Origin: Roseithermus sacchariphilus
GTDB taxonomy: Bacteria > Bacteroidota > Rhodothermia > Rhodothermales > MEBIC09517
Assembly: GCA_003285105.1 (NCBI GenBank)
Contig: CP030158.1
Span: 1,774,501 to 1,838,500 of the forward strand
DNA length: 64,000 nt
Reading direction: 5' to 3'
Shown here: positions 35,719 to 44,614 of the stretch, piece after piece
How positions within the stretch are numbered: position 1 is the stretch's first letter
Layout: each line of letters begins with the position of its first letter
Program-made: the position numbers and the translations under genes
Notes under the pieces: model-generated
Told to the model about the DNA's origin: nothing
Databases searched by the model: none
Seen by the model: only the letters and a program-made list of their open reading frames with translations

Positions 35719-36009
35719 CTAGAGATACTGGGGGCGGCCGCTCATCGAGAAGGCGCCGGACGCCTCCGCCGGCTCGTAGGAATCCGCTGCATCCTCGTCA
35801 TGGGGGACGACCTCGTGGGCATGGAGCCCCTTCGGCCCGTCTTTCAACTCGAAGTCCACGACCTGTCCGGTTCGCAGGGTTTTGAAGCGTTTCTCGGTCT
35901 GGATCTGCGAGTAGTGGACGAAGATGTCGCCACCACCGTCCGGGTGTACGATGAAGCCGTAGCCCTTTTTGGCGTCGAACCACTTGACGACGCTGCGCAC
36001 AACAGCCAT
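35719..36009 (-). CDS. Cold-shock-domain protein
   Basis: 96 residues. The cold-shock domain is complete: 'VVKWFDAKKGYGFIV' (RNP1), 'DIFVHYSQIQ' (RNP2), 'LRTGQVVDFELKDGPKG'. An acidic/Ser-rich 25-residue tail follows, ending in SMSGRPQYL. Translation starts at ATG 36009 behind a good AGGAGG. It binds single-stranded RNA and acts as an RNA chaperone. The promoter at 36158-36186 gives a leader of about 140 bases, usual for genes with cold-responsive mRNA structure. Confidence 0.92.
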   Translation of the reverse strand: MAVVRSVVKWFDAKKGYGFIVHPDGGGDIFVHYSQIQTEKRFKTLRTGQVVDFELKDGPKGLHAHEVVPHDEDAADSYEPAEASGAFSMSGRPQYL

Positions 36010-36157
36010 GGGAAGCCTCCTGAATCTGGTAACGTGTGCTACTCGGGAAAGAACGGGTGATCGAGAGCGGACGCAACGTGAGATGTGCCGGTCGGGGATA
36101 CGCACCTGGAGGCAGGATGCCGGGCTCCATATCTCCAGGAGGTTCCCACACCGAAAA

Positions 36158-36186
36158 AATATAGAGCCGTCACCCTACGGTGTCAA
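36158..36186 (-). promoter_or_regulatory. Sigma-70-like promoter of the cold-shock gene
   Basis: On the minus strand: TTGACA (36186-36181), 17-base spacer, TATATT (36163-36158). Near-consensus hexamers with ideal spacing, directed at the cold-shock gene. Confidence 0.75.
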
Positions 36187-36254
36187 CCAACTTCTTCGGA
36201 AAGATCTAACAAACCCTTGACGAAATCTTTAAACAGGGTGAGGTGGAGCCGGAT

Positions 36255-39116
36255 TCAGGGACGCGTCGTGTCCCCGGCGGCGGGCGGCAGGGCCTGCTCG
36301 TACTGCCGGCGGAGGTCCTCGGCCGACTGGCGCAGCGAGTCGTCGCCCAGGGCGTCGGCGAGGCGGTCGCTGAAGGCGGCGGCCTGCTCGTAGGCGCCGG
36401 CTTCGAGGTAGGTGGCGCGGATGAACTGGATCACCTGGGAGGCATACTCGAGCTCCCGCTGGGAGCGGGCAGCGGTGAAGCGATGCAGGACGACGGGTTC
36501 CATGGCCTGCATGAGCGCCAGCACCTGATCCTGGTCGCCGAGGGTCTGGTAGGCCATGGCCAGGGGCAGCAGCGTGCTCTCGTCGGCCGGGATGGTGCGG
36601 AGCGGCATCTGCGCCATCAGCGTGTCGAGCAGGGTGGCGGCCCGGGCGGTGTGGCCCTGGTCGATCAGGCCCTGCGCCGTGCGCGCGTAGATGCGGCGGT
36701 AGTTGTCCAGCAGCCGCCGGATGTTTTCATCGAAGTAGACGTCCGGATTGGCGAGGTTGGTGAACTTGAAGCGGTCGAGCCGGGCATCCGAGACGCCGGG
36801 CACGATGCGGCCCATGCTCTCGTTGTGCCGGATCGGGACGACGCGGAAGGCCTGCCCTTCGAGCTGGAAGTAGTCCTGCAGGTCGAGCTGGCCGTCCGAG
36901 CTGACGGTGACGGCGAAGTAGATGGGTCGGGTCCAGCCCTGGCGGGCGTTGGTGCGGAGGATGTCGTAGACGGCCAGGTCGGCCACGTAGAGGGCGTTGA
37001 CCTCGCTGTTGAGGGGGCGGCCCCGCAGCGTCCACGTCATCGGGCTCTGGATGCGGGCCGTATCGGAGCGGGGCACGAACACCTCGTTCTCGGCCAGCAC
37101 CTCGGGCTGCTCCACCGGCAATGAGACTTCCCGTGGCTGCCAGGCTTGCGGGGCCAGGTTGTCGATCTGGTCGTCGGAGAGGGAGATGGGCAGCGGGGCG
37201 GACTCGTGCGCCCACTGATCGCGGAGCTGCTTGATGTACCAGGGCGTGTTGAGCAGCGACAGGTTGACGACCCGCACGTCGGGGCGGACGTTTTCGACGG
37301 CCTGGAGGTACCACAGCGGGTAGGTGTCGTTGTCGCCGTTGGTGAACACGATGGCGTTCTCCTCCAGGCTCATCAGCATGTTGTAGGCATACTCCGGCGC
37401 CACATACCGGCCCGAGCGGTCGTGGTCGAAGTAGTTCTCCGCCGTCATCCAGACCGGCACGGCGAGCAGGAGCACGCCGGCCAGGGCGAGGAGCACGCCG
37501 TTGCGGGCGGCGGGTGCCAGCCGGTCCGGCAGGGCATCGCGCACGAGTTGCAGGATCCCGGCCGCCCCGATGCCGACCCACAGGCTGAAGGCAAAGAAGC
37601 TGGCCACGTACGAGTAGTCCCGCTCGCGGGGTTGCAGGGGCGGCTGATTCAGGTACAGCACGATCCCGATGCCGGTGACGAAGAACAGGATGAAGACGGC
37701 AAAGGCCCGTCGCCAGTCCCGTATGAAGTGGAAGGCCGCCCCGATCAGGCCCAGCAGCAGCGGCAGCGCGTAGTAGACGTTGCGGCTGGCCTGCTCGCTG
37801 GGGGTCTGCAGCAGCAGGTCCACCTCCGGGTCGAGGAAGCGGATGCCGGTGATGGCCGGGGCGTCCTGCAGGTCGCTCGACCGCCCGGCGAAGTTCCACA
37901 GGAAGTAGCGCACGTACATGTGCCCGACCTGATACCCCAGGAAGAAGTCCCAGTCGGAGGTGTACTGGCGGTAGACCCGGAGGTGGTTGGGGTCCGGGGA
38001 CCAGCGGCGCGGGAAGAAGACCTCGCGGCGCTCGTCGATGCGGCCGGTCTGGTCGTCGTACGTATAGCCTTTGAGCAGCGGCGTCTGGCCGTACTGCTCG
38101 CGCTTGAGGAAGGAGACGAAGGCCTCCGGGGTTTCGGGGTCGTTCAGGTCGATCGGTGGGTCGGCCGCGCTGCGGATGAAGATGAGCGCGTAGGTGGAGT
38201 ACCCGACGAGCACCATCGTGATGCAGAGCATGACGAGGTTGGCGGCCTGCATGCCCTGGCGCTGCGTGTACCAGACGCCGAAGGTGACCAGGGCGATCAC
38301 GGCGAGGAAGAACAGGAACGGCGCGCCGCTGTTGCCGGCCAGCGTCGGGAGCCACTGGATGATGCCGGGATAGATCAGCAAGAACGCGATCACCGCGCCC
38401 ACGCCCGTCAGCACCAGCCCCCAGAAGCGCTGCCGGTTCGTCCAACTCGGCCGCTCGAACTCGGTGTAGAAGATGATGAGCGCGATGAAGAAGATGGCGA
38501 GCAGGTTCAGCAGGTGCACCCCGATGGCGAGCCCGAACAGGTAGGCGATCAGGATCAGGTAGCGGTTGGCGGCCAGGCTGAAGGGGTGCCGCCCGCCGAT
38601 GAGGCGCGCCTCCTCCTCGCGCGCGTGGATGCTCCAGCGCATGATCAGCCACACCACGATCGCCGTGAAGAACATCGAGAGGGCGTAGACCTCCGCCTCG
38701 ACGGCGTTGAACCAGAACGAATCCGTGGCGGCAAAGGTGAGCGCGCCGATCACCCCGCCGGCCAGCGCCGTGAGGCGGCCGCCGGTCGAGCGGGCTTCGG
38801 CTTCATCCTGCCAGGCCTGCACCAGTTGCACGATGATGAGGTGCGTCAGCAGCACCGTCAGGGCGCTGGCCAACACGGAGATGAGGTTGACGGCCAGCGC
38901 GACGTAGGGCGGCGGCACGAACATCGAGAAGAAGCGCCCGACCAGCATGTAGAACGGGGCGCCGGGGGGATGCATCACTTCCAACCCGTAGACGCTGGCG
39001 ATGAACTCGCCCGAGTCCCAGAACGAGGCCGTGGGAGCCACCGTCAGGACGTACAGGATCAGGGCGTACACGAACACGGCAGCGGCCACGAGCCGCTCGG
39101 TCAGCTTCCAGTTCAT
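36255..39116 (-). CDS. DUF2723-family membrane glycosyltransferase-like protein
   Basis: 953 residues. About 11-13 membrane helices in the N-terminal two thirds, starting 'FVYALILYVLTVAPTASFWD' and with 'SGEFIASVYGLEVMHPPGAP', the acidic loop typical of GT-C folds (protein O-mannosyltransferase relatives). A soluble C-terminal domain follows, containing 'FTNGDNDTYPLWYLQAVE' and helical repeats. The family is widespread in Bacteroidota and Rhodothermota; O-glycosylation of exported proteins is the likely role, with a lipid-linked sugar donor. Neither substrate is shown. Confidence 0.85.
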   Translation of the reverse strand: MNWKLTERLVAAAVFVYALILYVLTVAPTASFWDSGEFIASVYGLEVMHPPGAPFYMLVGRFFSMFVPPPYVALAVNLISVLASALTVLLTHLIIVQLVQAWQDEAEARSTGGRLTALAGGVIGALTFAATDSFWFNAVEAEVYALSMFFTAIVVWLIMRWSIHAREEEARLIGGRHPFSLAANRYLILIAYLFGLAIGVHLLNLLAIFFIALIIFYTEFERPSWTNRQRFWGLVLTGVGAVIAFLLIYPGIIQWLPTLAGNSGAPFLFFLAVIALVTFGVWYTQRQGMQAANLVMLCITMVLVGYSTYALIFIRSAADPPIDLNDPETPEAFVSFLKREQYGQTPLLKGYTYDDQTGRIDERREVFFPRRWSPDPNHLRVYRQYTSDWDFFLGYQVGHMYVRYFLWNFAGRSSDLQDAPAITGIRFLDPEVDLLLQTPSEQASRNVYYALPLLLGLIGAAFHFIRDWRRAFAVFILFFVTGIGIVLYLNQPPLQPRERDYSYVASFFAFSLWVGIGAAGILQLVRDALPDRLAPAARNGVLLALAGVLLLAVPVWMTAENYFDHDRSGRYVAPEYAYNMLMSLEENAIVFTNGDNDTYPLWYLQAVENVRPDVRVVNLSLLNTPWYIKQLRDQWAHESAPLPISLSDDQIDNLAPQAWQPREVSLPVEQPEVLAENEVFVPRSDTARIQSPMTWTLRGRPLNSEVNALYVADLAVYDILRTNARQGWTRPIYFAVTVSSDGQLDLQDYFQLEGQAFRVVPIRHNESMGRIVPGVSDARLDRFKFTNLANPDVYFDENIRRLLDNYRRIYARTAQGLIDQGHTARAATLLDTLMAQMPLRTIPADESTLLPLAMAYQTLGDQDQVLALMQAMEPVVLHRFTAARSQRELEYASQVIQFIRATYLEAGAYEQAAAFSDRLADALGDDSLRQSAEDLRRQYEQALPPAAGDTTRP

Positions 39117-39326
39117 GGGGGAGAAGGTTGATGCATCCAGTCAATCGGGCCGTGGGGCCGGCAGGGTCGTCCGGCGTGGCGGCCCTGTAACGCGCCCGCC
39201 GGGGGGGAGTTGCCACGGGGCGCGAACGGCGAACGGCCGGTCTGCCTCCCGTGCTCTCTGCCGTCCCGTGCGCCGGGGCCTCGGTCGTGCCCGGCTCGTC
39301 CGGCGCGCGGGGACGCCGCGGCACGG

Positions 39327-40028
39327 TCAGTCCGCATCGGCCGTCCACAGGGAGACGCTGGTTCCGGCTCCTCCCACGACGAGCACGATCTCGCCCCGGA
39401 TGGTGGCCTGCCCGGCCACGTACGAGCGCACCTCCGTCACCGTCCCGCGCCGGATCTCCTCGAAGGCTTTCGTCAGCTCGCGGGCGACGACCACGGGGCG
39501 CTCCGGGCCGAAGACCTCCTGCATCTGTTCCAGCGCCTTCAGCAACCGATGCGGGGATTCGTAAAAGATCAGCGTGCGTTCGTCCTCGGCGAGCGCCTGG
39601 AGGCGTTTGAGCCGGCCTTTCTTCGGGGGGAGGAAGCCGGCGAAGACGAACTGGTCGCTCGGCAGCCCGCTCACGGTCAGCGCGGGGACGAAGGCCGTGG
39701 CGCCGGGCAGGGCCTGCACCGGCACGCCGTGGCGGATGCAGGCGCGCACGAGGTAGAACCCCGGGTCCGAGATGCCGGGTGTGCCGGCGTCGGTGATGAG
39801 GGCGATGCGCTCGCCGCCCTGCATCCGGGCCACCAGGTGCGGCGTCTTGCGGTGCTCGTTGTGGGCGTGGTAGCTCGTGCGCGGCGTGGCGATGCCGTAG
39901 TGCTGGAGCAACACCCCGGACGTGCGCGTGTCCTCGCATGCGATCAGGTCCACCTCCTTCAGCACCCGCAGCGCCCGCAGGGTGATGTCTTCGAGGTTGC
40001 CGATGGGCGTGGGGACGAGGTAGAGCAT
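39327..40028 (-). CDS. rsmI: 16S rRNA (cytidine1402-2'-O)-methyltransferase
   Basis: 233 residues, tetrapyrrole-methylase-like fold. Motifs: 'LYLVPTPIGNLEDITLRALR', 'LIACEDTRTSGVLL', 'ALITDAGTPGISDPG', 'ALPGATAFVPAL', 'LIFYESPHRL', 'VVVARELTKAFEEI'. It uses SAM to methylate C1402 in the ribosomal P site. 75 bases separate it from the upstream LptF/G gene. Confidence 0.95.
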   Translation of the reverse strand: MLYLVPTPIGNLEDITLRALRVLKEVDLIACEDTRTSGVLLQHYGIATPRTSYHAHNEHRKTPHLVARMQGGERIALITDAGTPGISDPGFYLVRACIRHGVPVQALPGATAFVPALTVSGLPSDQFVFAGFLPPKKGRLKRLQALAEDERTLIFYESPHRLLKALEQMQEVFGPERPVVVARELTKAFEEIRRGTVTEVRSYVAGQATIRGEIVLVVGGAGTSVSLWTADAD

Positions 40029-40103
40029 GCGGCGAGGGATGAGCGGGGCGGAGGGGCGCGTGAGGCGAAGGACGGAAGGGGAAGCGGGTAGCTGGAGCGC
40101 GCT

Positions 40104-41534
40104 TTACTTGTCGGCTTTTCCGAAGAGCCGGCGGCGCAGCGGGGGGGTGGCGTGCAGGTCCAGCGTCACGTAGAGCAGCAGCCAGAGGCCGACCAGCGCC
40201 ATGACGATGTTGGCGGCCCACATCCCGACCCAGGGGGTCAGCAGGCCCCGGTCGGCCAGTTTCTCGCCCTGCACGAGCGTGATCCAGTAGAACAGGAAGA
40301 TGCCGACGGCCAGGGCGCCGACCGTGCCGAGGCCACCCCGGCGGATGCTCAGGCCCAGCGGGGCGCCGATGAGCATGAAGATGAGGCAGGCCACCGCAAT
40401 CGAATACTTCTTGTGGATCTCGACGCGGTAGCGATCCGCCCGCTGTGCCGCCCATTGCAGGCTGCGCCGGGTGTTGTCGATCTCGGCGCGGCTGTTGCGG
40501 GCCTGCTGCATCGCCGAGGCATAGACCTGCTCGTACTGCACTTCGTCCAGCCCCGCCAGCACGAAGGAGGCCGGGTTCGAGACGACGAGGGCGTCCCGGT
40601 GGCGGGGCAGCAGCGGCTCGGCATCGCGCTCCGCCGCGAGCAGCGAGTCCGCCGCGAGCCGGAGCGAGAGCGTCATCAGGGTGCGGCGCTGCGCCGCGAG
40701 GGTCTGCTCCAGCGAATCCACGTGCCGGATCATCTCCGCGGTGCGCATCGTGCGGTCGGAGCGGAACCCGTCGTTGGGGTCGCTGCGCTCGAAGACGAAG
40801 TCCGACAGGTCCAGCCGCAGCCGGTGCCGTGCGAAGGCCAGCCACTCGTACCGGTCCTCGTCCACCATCGACGGGGCTTCCAGCAGGCGGTGCATCTCGC
40901 CGTCCTCCAGCACCAGGTCCACGCTCGTGCCGGAGGGCGCCGGGATGATGCGGCCGTGGGCAGCCTTGACGACGGTGCGCCGCCGTGCGCCCTCGGTGTA
41001 GTCGTAGACGATCACGTCTTCCAGCTCGTTCGAGCCGGGCGGGATGTGCTGCACGAGGATGCTGTAGCCCTTCAGCCCGTCGTAGAAGACGCCGGCCTGC
41101 AGCTCGAAGCCCGGCTGTTTGCGGCGGATGTCCTGCCACAGGTTGCGTGCCCGGAAGTTGGCCTCCGGCAGCACCTCGTTGTTGAAGTACCACATGCCGC
41201 CGGTCAGCATCAGGGCGATCAGCGCGGCCGGCCAGAGCAGCTGCGGCAGGGAGATGCCCGCATTCTTGATGACGGCATACGCGTTGGTCTCGGCCAGCCT
41301 GCCGAAGGTCATCAGCGCCGCCAGCAGCACCGACATCGGCACGGCCAGCACGACCATGTAGGCCAGGTTGTAGGCGATCAGCTCGACGATGACGCCGGGG
41401 GGAAGGCCCTTGCCGGCGAGGTCCGGCAGATACCGGATCAGGAACTGCATCACCAGCAGAAACATCAGCAGGCCCAGCCAGCCGAAGAACGGGCCGGGCA
41501 GCATACGCAGGATCAGCCGGTGCAGGCGTTTCAT
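40104..41534 (-). CDS. LptF/LptG-family (YjgP/YjgQ) permease
   Basis: 476 residues. Six predicted membrane helices in two groups of three (residues about 10-120 and 380-470), with a long periplasmic domain between them, as in LptF/G. 'MPFGRLAETNAY'-like text (TFGRLAETNAYAVIKNAGIS) is characteristic. It works with LptB ATPase to extract lipopolysaccharide or a related lipid from the inner membrane. The start overlaps the metallophosphoesterase stop by four bases (41531-41534), so the two are translationally linked. Whether F or G cannot be said. Confidence 0.88.
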   Translation of the reverse strand: MKRLHRLILRMLPGPFFGWLGLLMFLLVMQFLIRYLPDLAGKGLPPGVIVELIAYNLAYMVVLAVPMSVLLAALMTFGRLAETNAYAVIKNAGISLPQLLWPAALIALMLTGGMWYFNNEVLPEANFRARNLWQDIRRKQPGFELQAGVFYDGLKGYSILVQHIPPGSNELEDVIVYDYTEGARRRTVVKAAHGRIIPAPSGTSVDLVLEDGEMHRLLEAPSMVDEDRYEWLAFARHRLRLDLSDFVFERSDPNDGFRSDRTMRTAEMIRHVDSLEQTLAAQRRTLMTLSLRLAADSLLAAERDAEPLLPRHRDALVVSNPASFVLAGLDEVQYEQVYASAMQQARNSRAEIDNTRRSLQWAAQRADRYRVEIHKKYSIAVACLIFMLIGAPLGLSIRRGGLGTVGALAVGIFLFYWITLVQGEKLADRGLLTPWVGMWAANIVMALVGLWLLLYVTLDLHATPPLRRRLFGKADK

Positions 41535-42901
41535 CGGAGCGATCCGGGGGGCGGCGAGGGCCTTAAGGCCCGGCGCAGGGTCAGGAGCGTGATCTCCGGG
41601 CGGATGCCGAGCCGGAGCGGAGGCCCGACCGTGCCGGCGCCGCGGTTGACGTAGAGAAACTGCCGTCCGGCGCCCGTCGCCCGGGCCTCGGCGTAGAGGC
41701 CGGCCCAGCGCGCGTAGGCCACCCGCGCCAGCCCCCAGCGCAGCGGCCCCACCTCGAAGCCGATCTGCCCGCCGTGAGTATGGCCGCACAGCATCAGGTC
41801 GATCTCGGGAAAGCCGGGGCGGACGTGGTCGTCCCAGAACGTCGGGTCGTGGGCCAGCAGCAGGCGGACCTCCTCGCCGTGCGGGTCGGCCTGGAGGCCG
41901 TCGAGGGCGCCGGGGAGGTCGGCGTAGCGCTGGCGGAAGCCGGTGTTGTCCGTGCCGATCACATGCAGCCGCGCGCCGTCGACGCGGAGGGTGCGGTGCT
42001 GGTTCACCAGCAGGTCGACCGGCGTCGAGCGGACGCCGCGGACGACGTCCTCGATGCGGGCGTAATGGTCGTGGTTACCCGGGCAGCCGTAGACGCCCAG
42101 CGGGGCCCGCAGCCGGTTCAGCGCGGGCAGGATCAGCGGGAGCTCGTCGGCGTCGTGGTTGACGAAGTCGCCCGTGATGGCGATCAGGTCCGGGCGAAGC
42201 GATTCGACGATGGAGACCGCCTCGTGCATCGGCCGCTCGCTGAAGAACGAGCCGGCGTGCAGGTCCGAGAGCTGCGCCACCGTCAGCCCGTCGAGGGCGC
42301 GGGGCAGGTCCCGGATCGGGACGTCGACGCGGAAGACCTGGAAGTCGTATAGCGATTTGAAGACGCCGTAGCCGACCACCACGAACGGGACGGTGGCGGC
42401 GCTCCAGCCGAGCCGCTGCACGAACTCCCGCCGACGCATCCGCTTCATGTCCGAGAGGTCCAGCCGTGCCTCGGCCGTCGGCGTGGGAGCCGGCGCGGGG
42501 ACCTCGGCCGGGACCTCAGCCGGGACCTCGACCGGGGCGAGCAACCGTTCCTGGAACCACCGGAACAGCCAGATGACGAAGTGGATGCCGTCTTTGACCA
42601 GCAGAGCCAGGGCCAGCAGCGCCTTCGGCAGGTAGTATGTCACCCAGATGCCGATGAAGAGCGCGCGGGCGAGCTTGGGTTCGACCTCCCACCAGTTCGA
42701 AAAGGCGAAGTACACCGGCATCGACACCGCCATCAGCGGCATCAGCACCTGGTAGAGCGGCAGGGTCCACCGCAGCGAGCGGATCCCGCTACGGTGCCGG
42801 CTGCGGAGGCGGACGTAGCGCCGCCAGTGACGGTACACGTAGTAGTCCACCGCCAGCAGCGCCGCGACGAGGGCGAGCGATATGAAGACGAAGCGGGACA
42901 T
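41531..42901 (-). CDS. Membrane-anchored metallophosphoesterase
   Basis: 456 residues. Several N-terminal membrane helices, a Pro/Ala/Glu linker (about residues 125-145), then a calcineurin-like domain with D-x-H (QLSDLHAGSFF), GDFVNHD, GNHDHY and 'LCGHTHGGQIGF', the metal-binding blocks. The family (YkoQ/YaeI-like) includes UDP-diacylglucosamine and phospholipid-related hydrolases. Another twin-Arg-like sequence, RMRRREFVQRLGW, sits before the linked helix. Substrate unknown; context with the lipid permease suggests envelope lipids. Confidence 0.88.
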   Translation of the reverse strand: MSRFVFISLALVAALLAVDYYVYRHWRRYVRLRSRHRSGIRSLRWTLPLYQVLMPLMAVSMPVYFAFSNWWEVEPKLARALFIGIWVTYYLPKALLALALLVKDGIHFVIWLFRWFQERLLAPVEVPAEVPAEVPAPAPTPTAEARLDLSDMKRMRRREFVQRLGWSAATVPFVVVGYGVFKSLYDFQVFRVDVPIRDLPRALDGLTVAQLSDLHAGSFFSERPMHEAVSIVESLRPDLIAITGDFVNHDADELPLILPALNRLRAPLGVYGCPGNHDHYARIEDVVRGVRSTPVDLLVNQHRTLRVDGARLHVIGTDNTGFRQRYADLPGALDGLQADPHGEEVRLLLAHDPTFWDDHVRPGFPEIDLMLCGHTHGGQIGFEVGPLRWGLARVAYARWAGLYAEARATGAGRQFLYVNRGAGTVGPPLRLGIRPEITLLTLRRALRPSPPPGSLR

Positions 42902-43049
42902 CGGGGCGAATAAACGAGAGGGGTGCGGGAAAGGTTCGAGGGCCGGGGCGGCTCCGGCCCCGTTCCGGCGGGCGGAGCCTGGGCCGGGGCGCGGCGTTGA
43001 AAGGCGGCGTAACAAGCCCCGTTCCGATCCGGGTTCTGCCCGAAGCCCC

Positions 43050-43865
43050 ATGCCCGATTCCCGCCTCTATGGCGACCAGGAGATCCGCGCCATCCTCCGC
43101 CGTGCCGCCGAGCGCCAGCACCTCGATCCCACCCCGCCGCAGCACCGCGAGGGGCTGACGCTGGAAGAGCTCCAGCAGGTGGCGGCCGAAGCCGGCATCG
43201 AGCCCCGGCACGTCGAAGCCGCCATCGCCGAGATCGAGCGCACCCCTCCCGAAGCCAGGGGGTTCCAGGTCTGGGGCGCCCCCACGCACGTCGAGCGCGA
43301 GGGTTTCATCGAGGGCACGGTGCCGGATCCGGCCTGGGAGGAGATGGTCGCCGCGCTCCAGCAGGCGTACAATGGCCCCGGCGAGGTGCGCCGGATCGGG
43401 CGCACGCGCGAGTGGTCGTTCGCCGGGAGCTCCGGAGACGGGGTGCTCGTGAGCGTGGCCGAGCGCGATGGCGGCACACGGATCCGGCTGAGCACCAACC
43501 TGACGAGCCGGGCGGTGAGTTCCTACGCGCCCGCTCTGGCCATCGGCTTCATTCTGGCCATGGTGGCCGTGGGGACCATCGAGTCCGGGCTGCTCGCCTC
43601 GATGGCGTTCGTCACGATCCTCGGCGTGTTCTACGCCGCCGCTCGCGCGTTCTTCCGCTACCTGGCCGGCTTTCAGCGCGACAAGGCGGATGACGTGATG
43701 CGGCGGCTGGAGGCCATCGCCCGGCAGCACCGGACGCCGGCGGAGCGAGAAGCGGCGGCCGGCAGCACCGCCACGGCCTCGGCCGGTCCGGTCGCCCTGC
43801 CGGAGGACGCCCCGCCCGCCTCGGAAACCGAGCCCCCGGTTCGGTCCCGCACCCGTTCGTCGTAG
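43050..43865 (+). CDS. Hypothetical membrane protein
   Basis: 271 residues from ATG 43050. N-terminal region 'YGDQEIRAILRRAAERQ', 'GLTLEELQQVAAEAGIEPRHVEAAI' resembles the short helical domain found at the start of many membrane-linked regulators and 'SHOCT-like' proteins. A central beta-rich part and two adjacent membrane helices (ALAIGFILAMVAVGTI, LLASMAFVTILGVFYAAA) follow, with a low-complexity tail. Function unknown. Confidence 0.7.
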   Translation: MPDSRLYGDQEIRAILRRAAERQHLDPTPPQHREGLTLEELQQVAAEAGIEPRHVEAAIAEIERTPPEARGFQVWGAPTHVEREGFIEGTVPDPAWEEMVAALQQAYNGPGEVRRIGRTREWSFAGSSGDGVLVSVAERDGGTRIRLSTNLTSRAVSSYAPALAIGFILAMVAVGTIESGLLASMAFVTILGVFYAAARAFFRYLAGFQRDKADDVMRRLEAIARQHRTPAEREAAAGSTATASAGPVALPEDAPPASETEPPVRSRTRSS

Positions 43866-43919
43866 GGGCCGCATCGCCCTCGCCCGCTCCTCCTCCGCCG
43901 TTCGTCCTTCGACCCTCCC

Positions 43920-44579
43920 ATGACCATCCAGATCTTCCCGTTCAACCCGTTCCAGACCAACGGCTACGTCTGCCACGCCGGCGGTGAGGCGGTGCTCGTG
44001 GATGCCCCGAGCCACACCCCGGCCGAGCACGAGCAGGTCCTCGCCTACCTCGATGCACACGGGCTCACGGTGCGCCACCTGCTGCTCACCCACGCCCACA
44101 TCGACCACATCTTCGGCTGCCGCGTCCTGGCCGACCGGCTCGGCCTGGGCTGGCAGATGCACCGGGCCGACCTGCCGTTCGTCCGGCGGTCCCAGGAGCA
44201 GGCCCTGCTCTTCGGCATCGGCCTGGAGGAGCCGCCCGAACCGGCCGGCTTCCTGGAGGACGGCGATACCATCTCCTTCGGCGGGAGTACCTGGCAGGTG
44301 CGCCACGTCCCCGGGCACTCGCCCGGCTCCATCGCCTTCTACGATGCCGACCGGCGGGCCGTCTTCTCCGGCGACGTGCTCTTCCAGGGCTCCATCGGGC
44401 GGACGGATCTGCCGCAGGGGTCGCTGCCGCAGCTCATGCGCTCGATCTACCAGCAGCTCCTGCCGCTCGGGGACGACGTCGTCGTCTATCCCGGTCACGG
44501 CCCGGTCACGACCATCGGCCGGGAGCGGCGCACGAACCCCTTCCTGCAGGAGTACCGGGCGCTCGGCACGGCCGGCTGA
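43920..44579 (+). CDS. Metallo-beta-lactamase-fold hydrolase (glyoxalase II-like)
   Basis: 219 residues. Zinc ligands: HAHIDH at 'LLTHAHIDHIFG', then H in VRHVPGHSPGSIAF, D in VFSGDVLF and H in YPGHGPVT. The family hydrolyses thioesters such as S-lactoyl-glutathione or bacillithiol adducts. A bacillithiol enzyme (BshA) is encoded 1.2 kb downstream, making a bacillithiol-thioester substrate plausible. Confidence 0.9.
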   Translation: MTIQIFPFNPFQTNGYVCHAGGEAVLVDAPSHTPAEHEQVLAYLDAHGLTVRHLLLTHAHIDHIFGCRVLADRLGLGWQMHRADLPFVRRSQEQALLFGIGLEEPPEPAGFLEDGDTISFGGSTWQVRHVPGHSPGSIAFYDADRRAVFSGDVLFQGSIGRTDLPQGSLPQLMRSIYQQLLPLGDDVVVYPGHGPVTTIGRERRTNPFLQEYRALGTAG

Positions 44580-44584
44580 GCACG

Positions 44585-44614
44585 CCCGCGCTACGGATGC
44601 CCGCGCTACGGATG
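44585..44614. repeat. 15-bp tandem duplication at the convergent junction
   Basis: CCCGCGCTACGGATG occurs at 44585-44599 and 44600-44614. The second copy includes the stop codon and last residues of the minus-strand gene. Slippage duplication; possible effect on termination is unknown. Confidence 0.85.

Noticed and set aside
37146-39131. Plus-strand long frame opposite the DUF2723 gene
   Set aside because: Same shadow effect; acidic/Gln-rich low-complexity translation with no motif.
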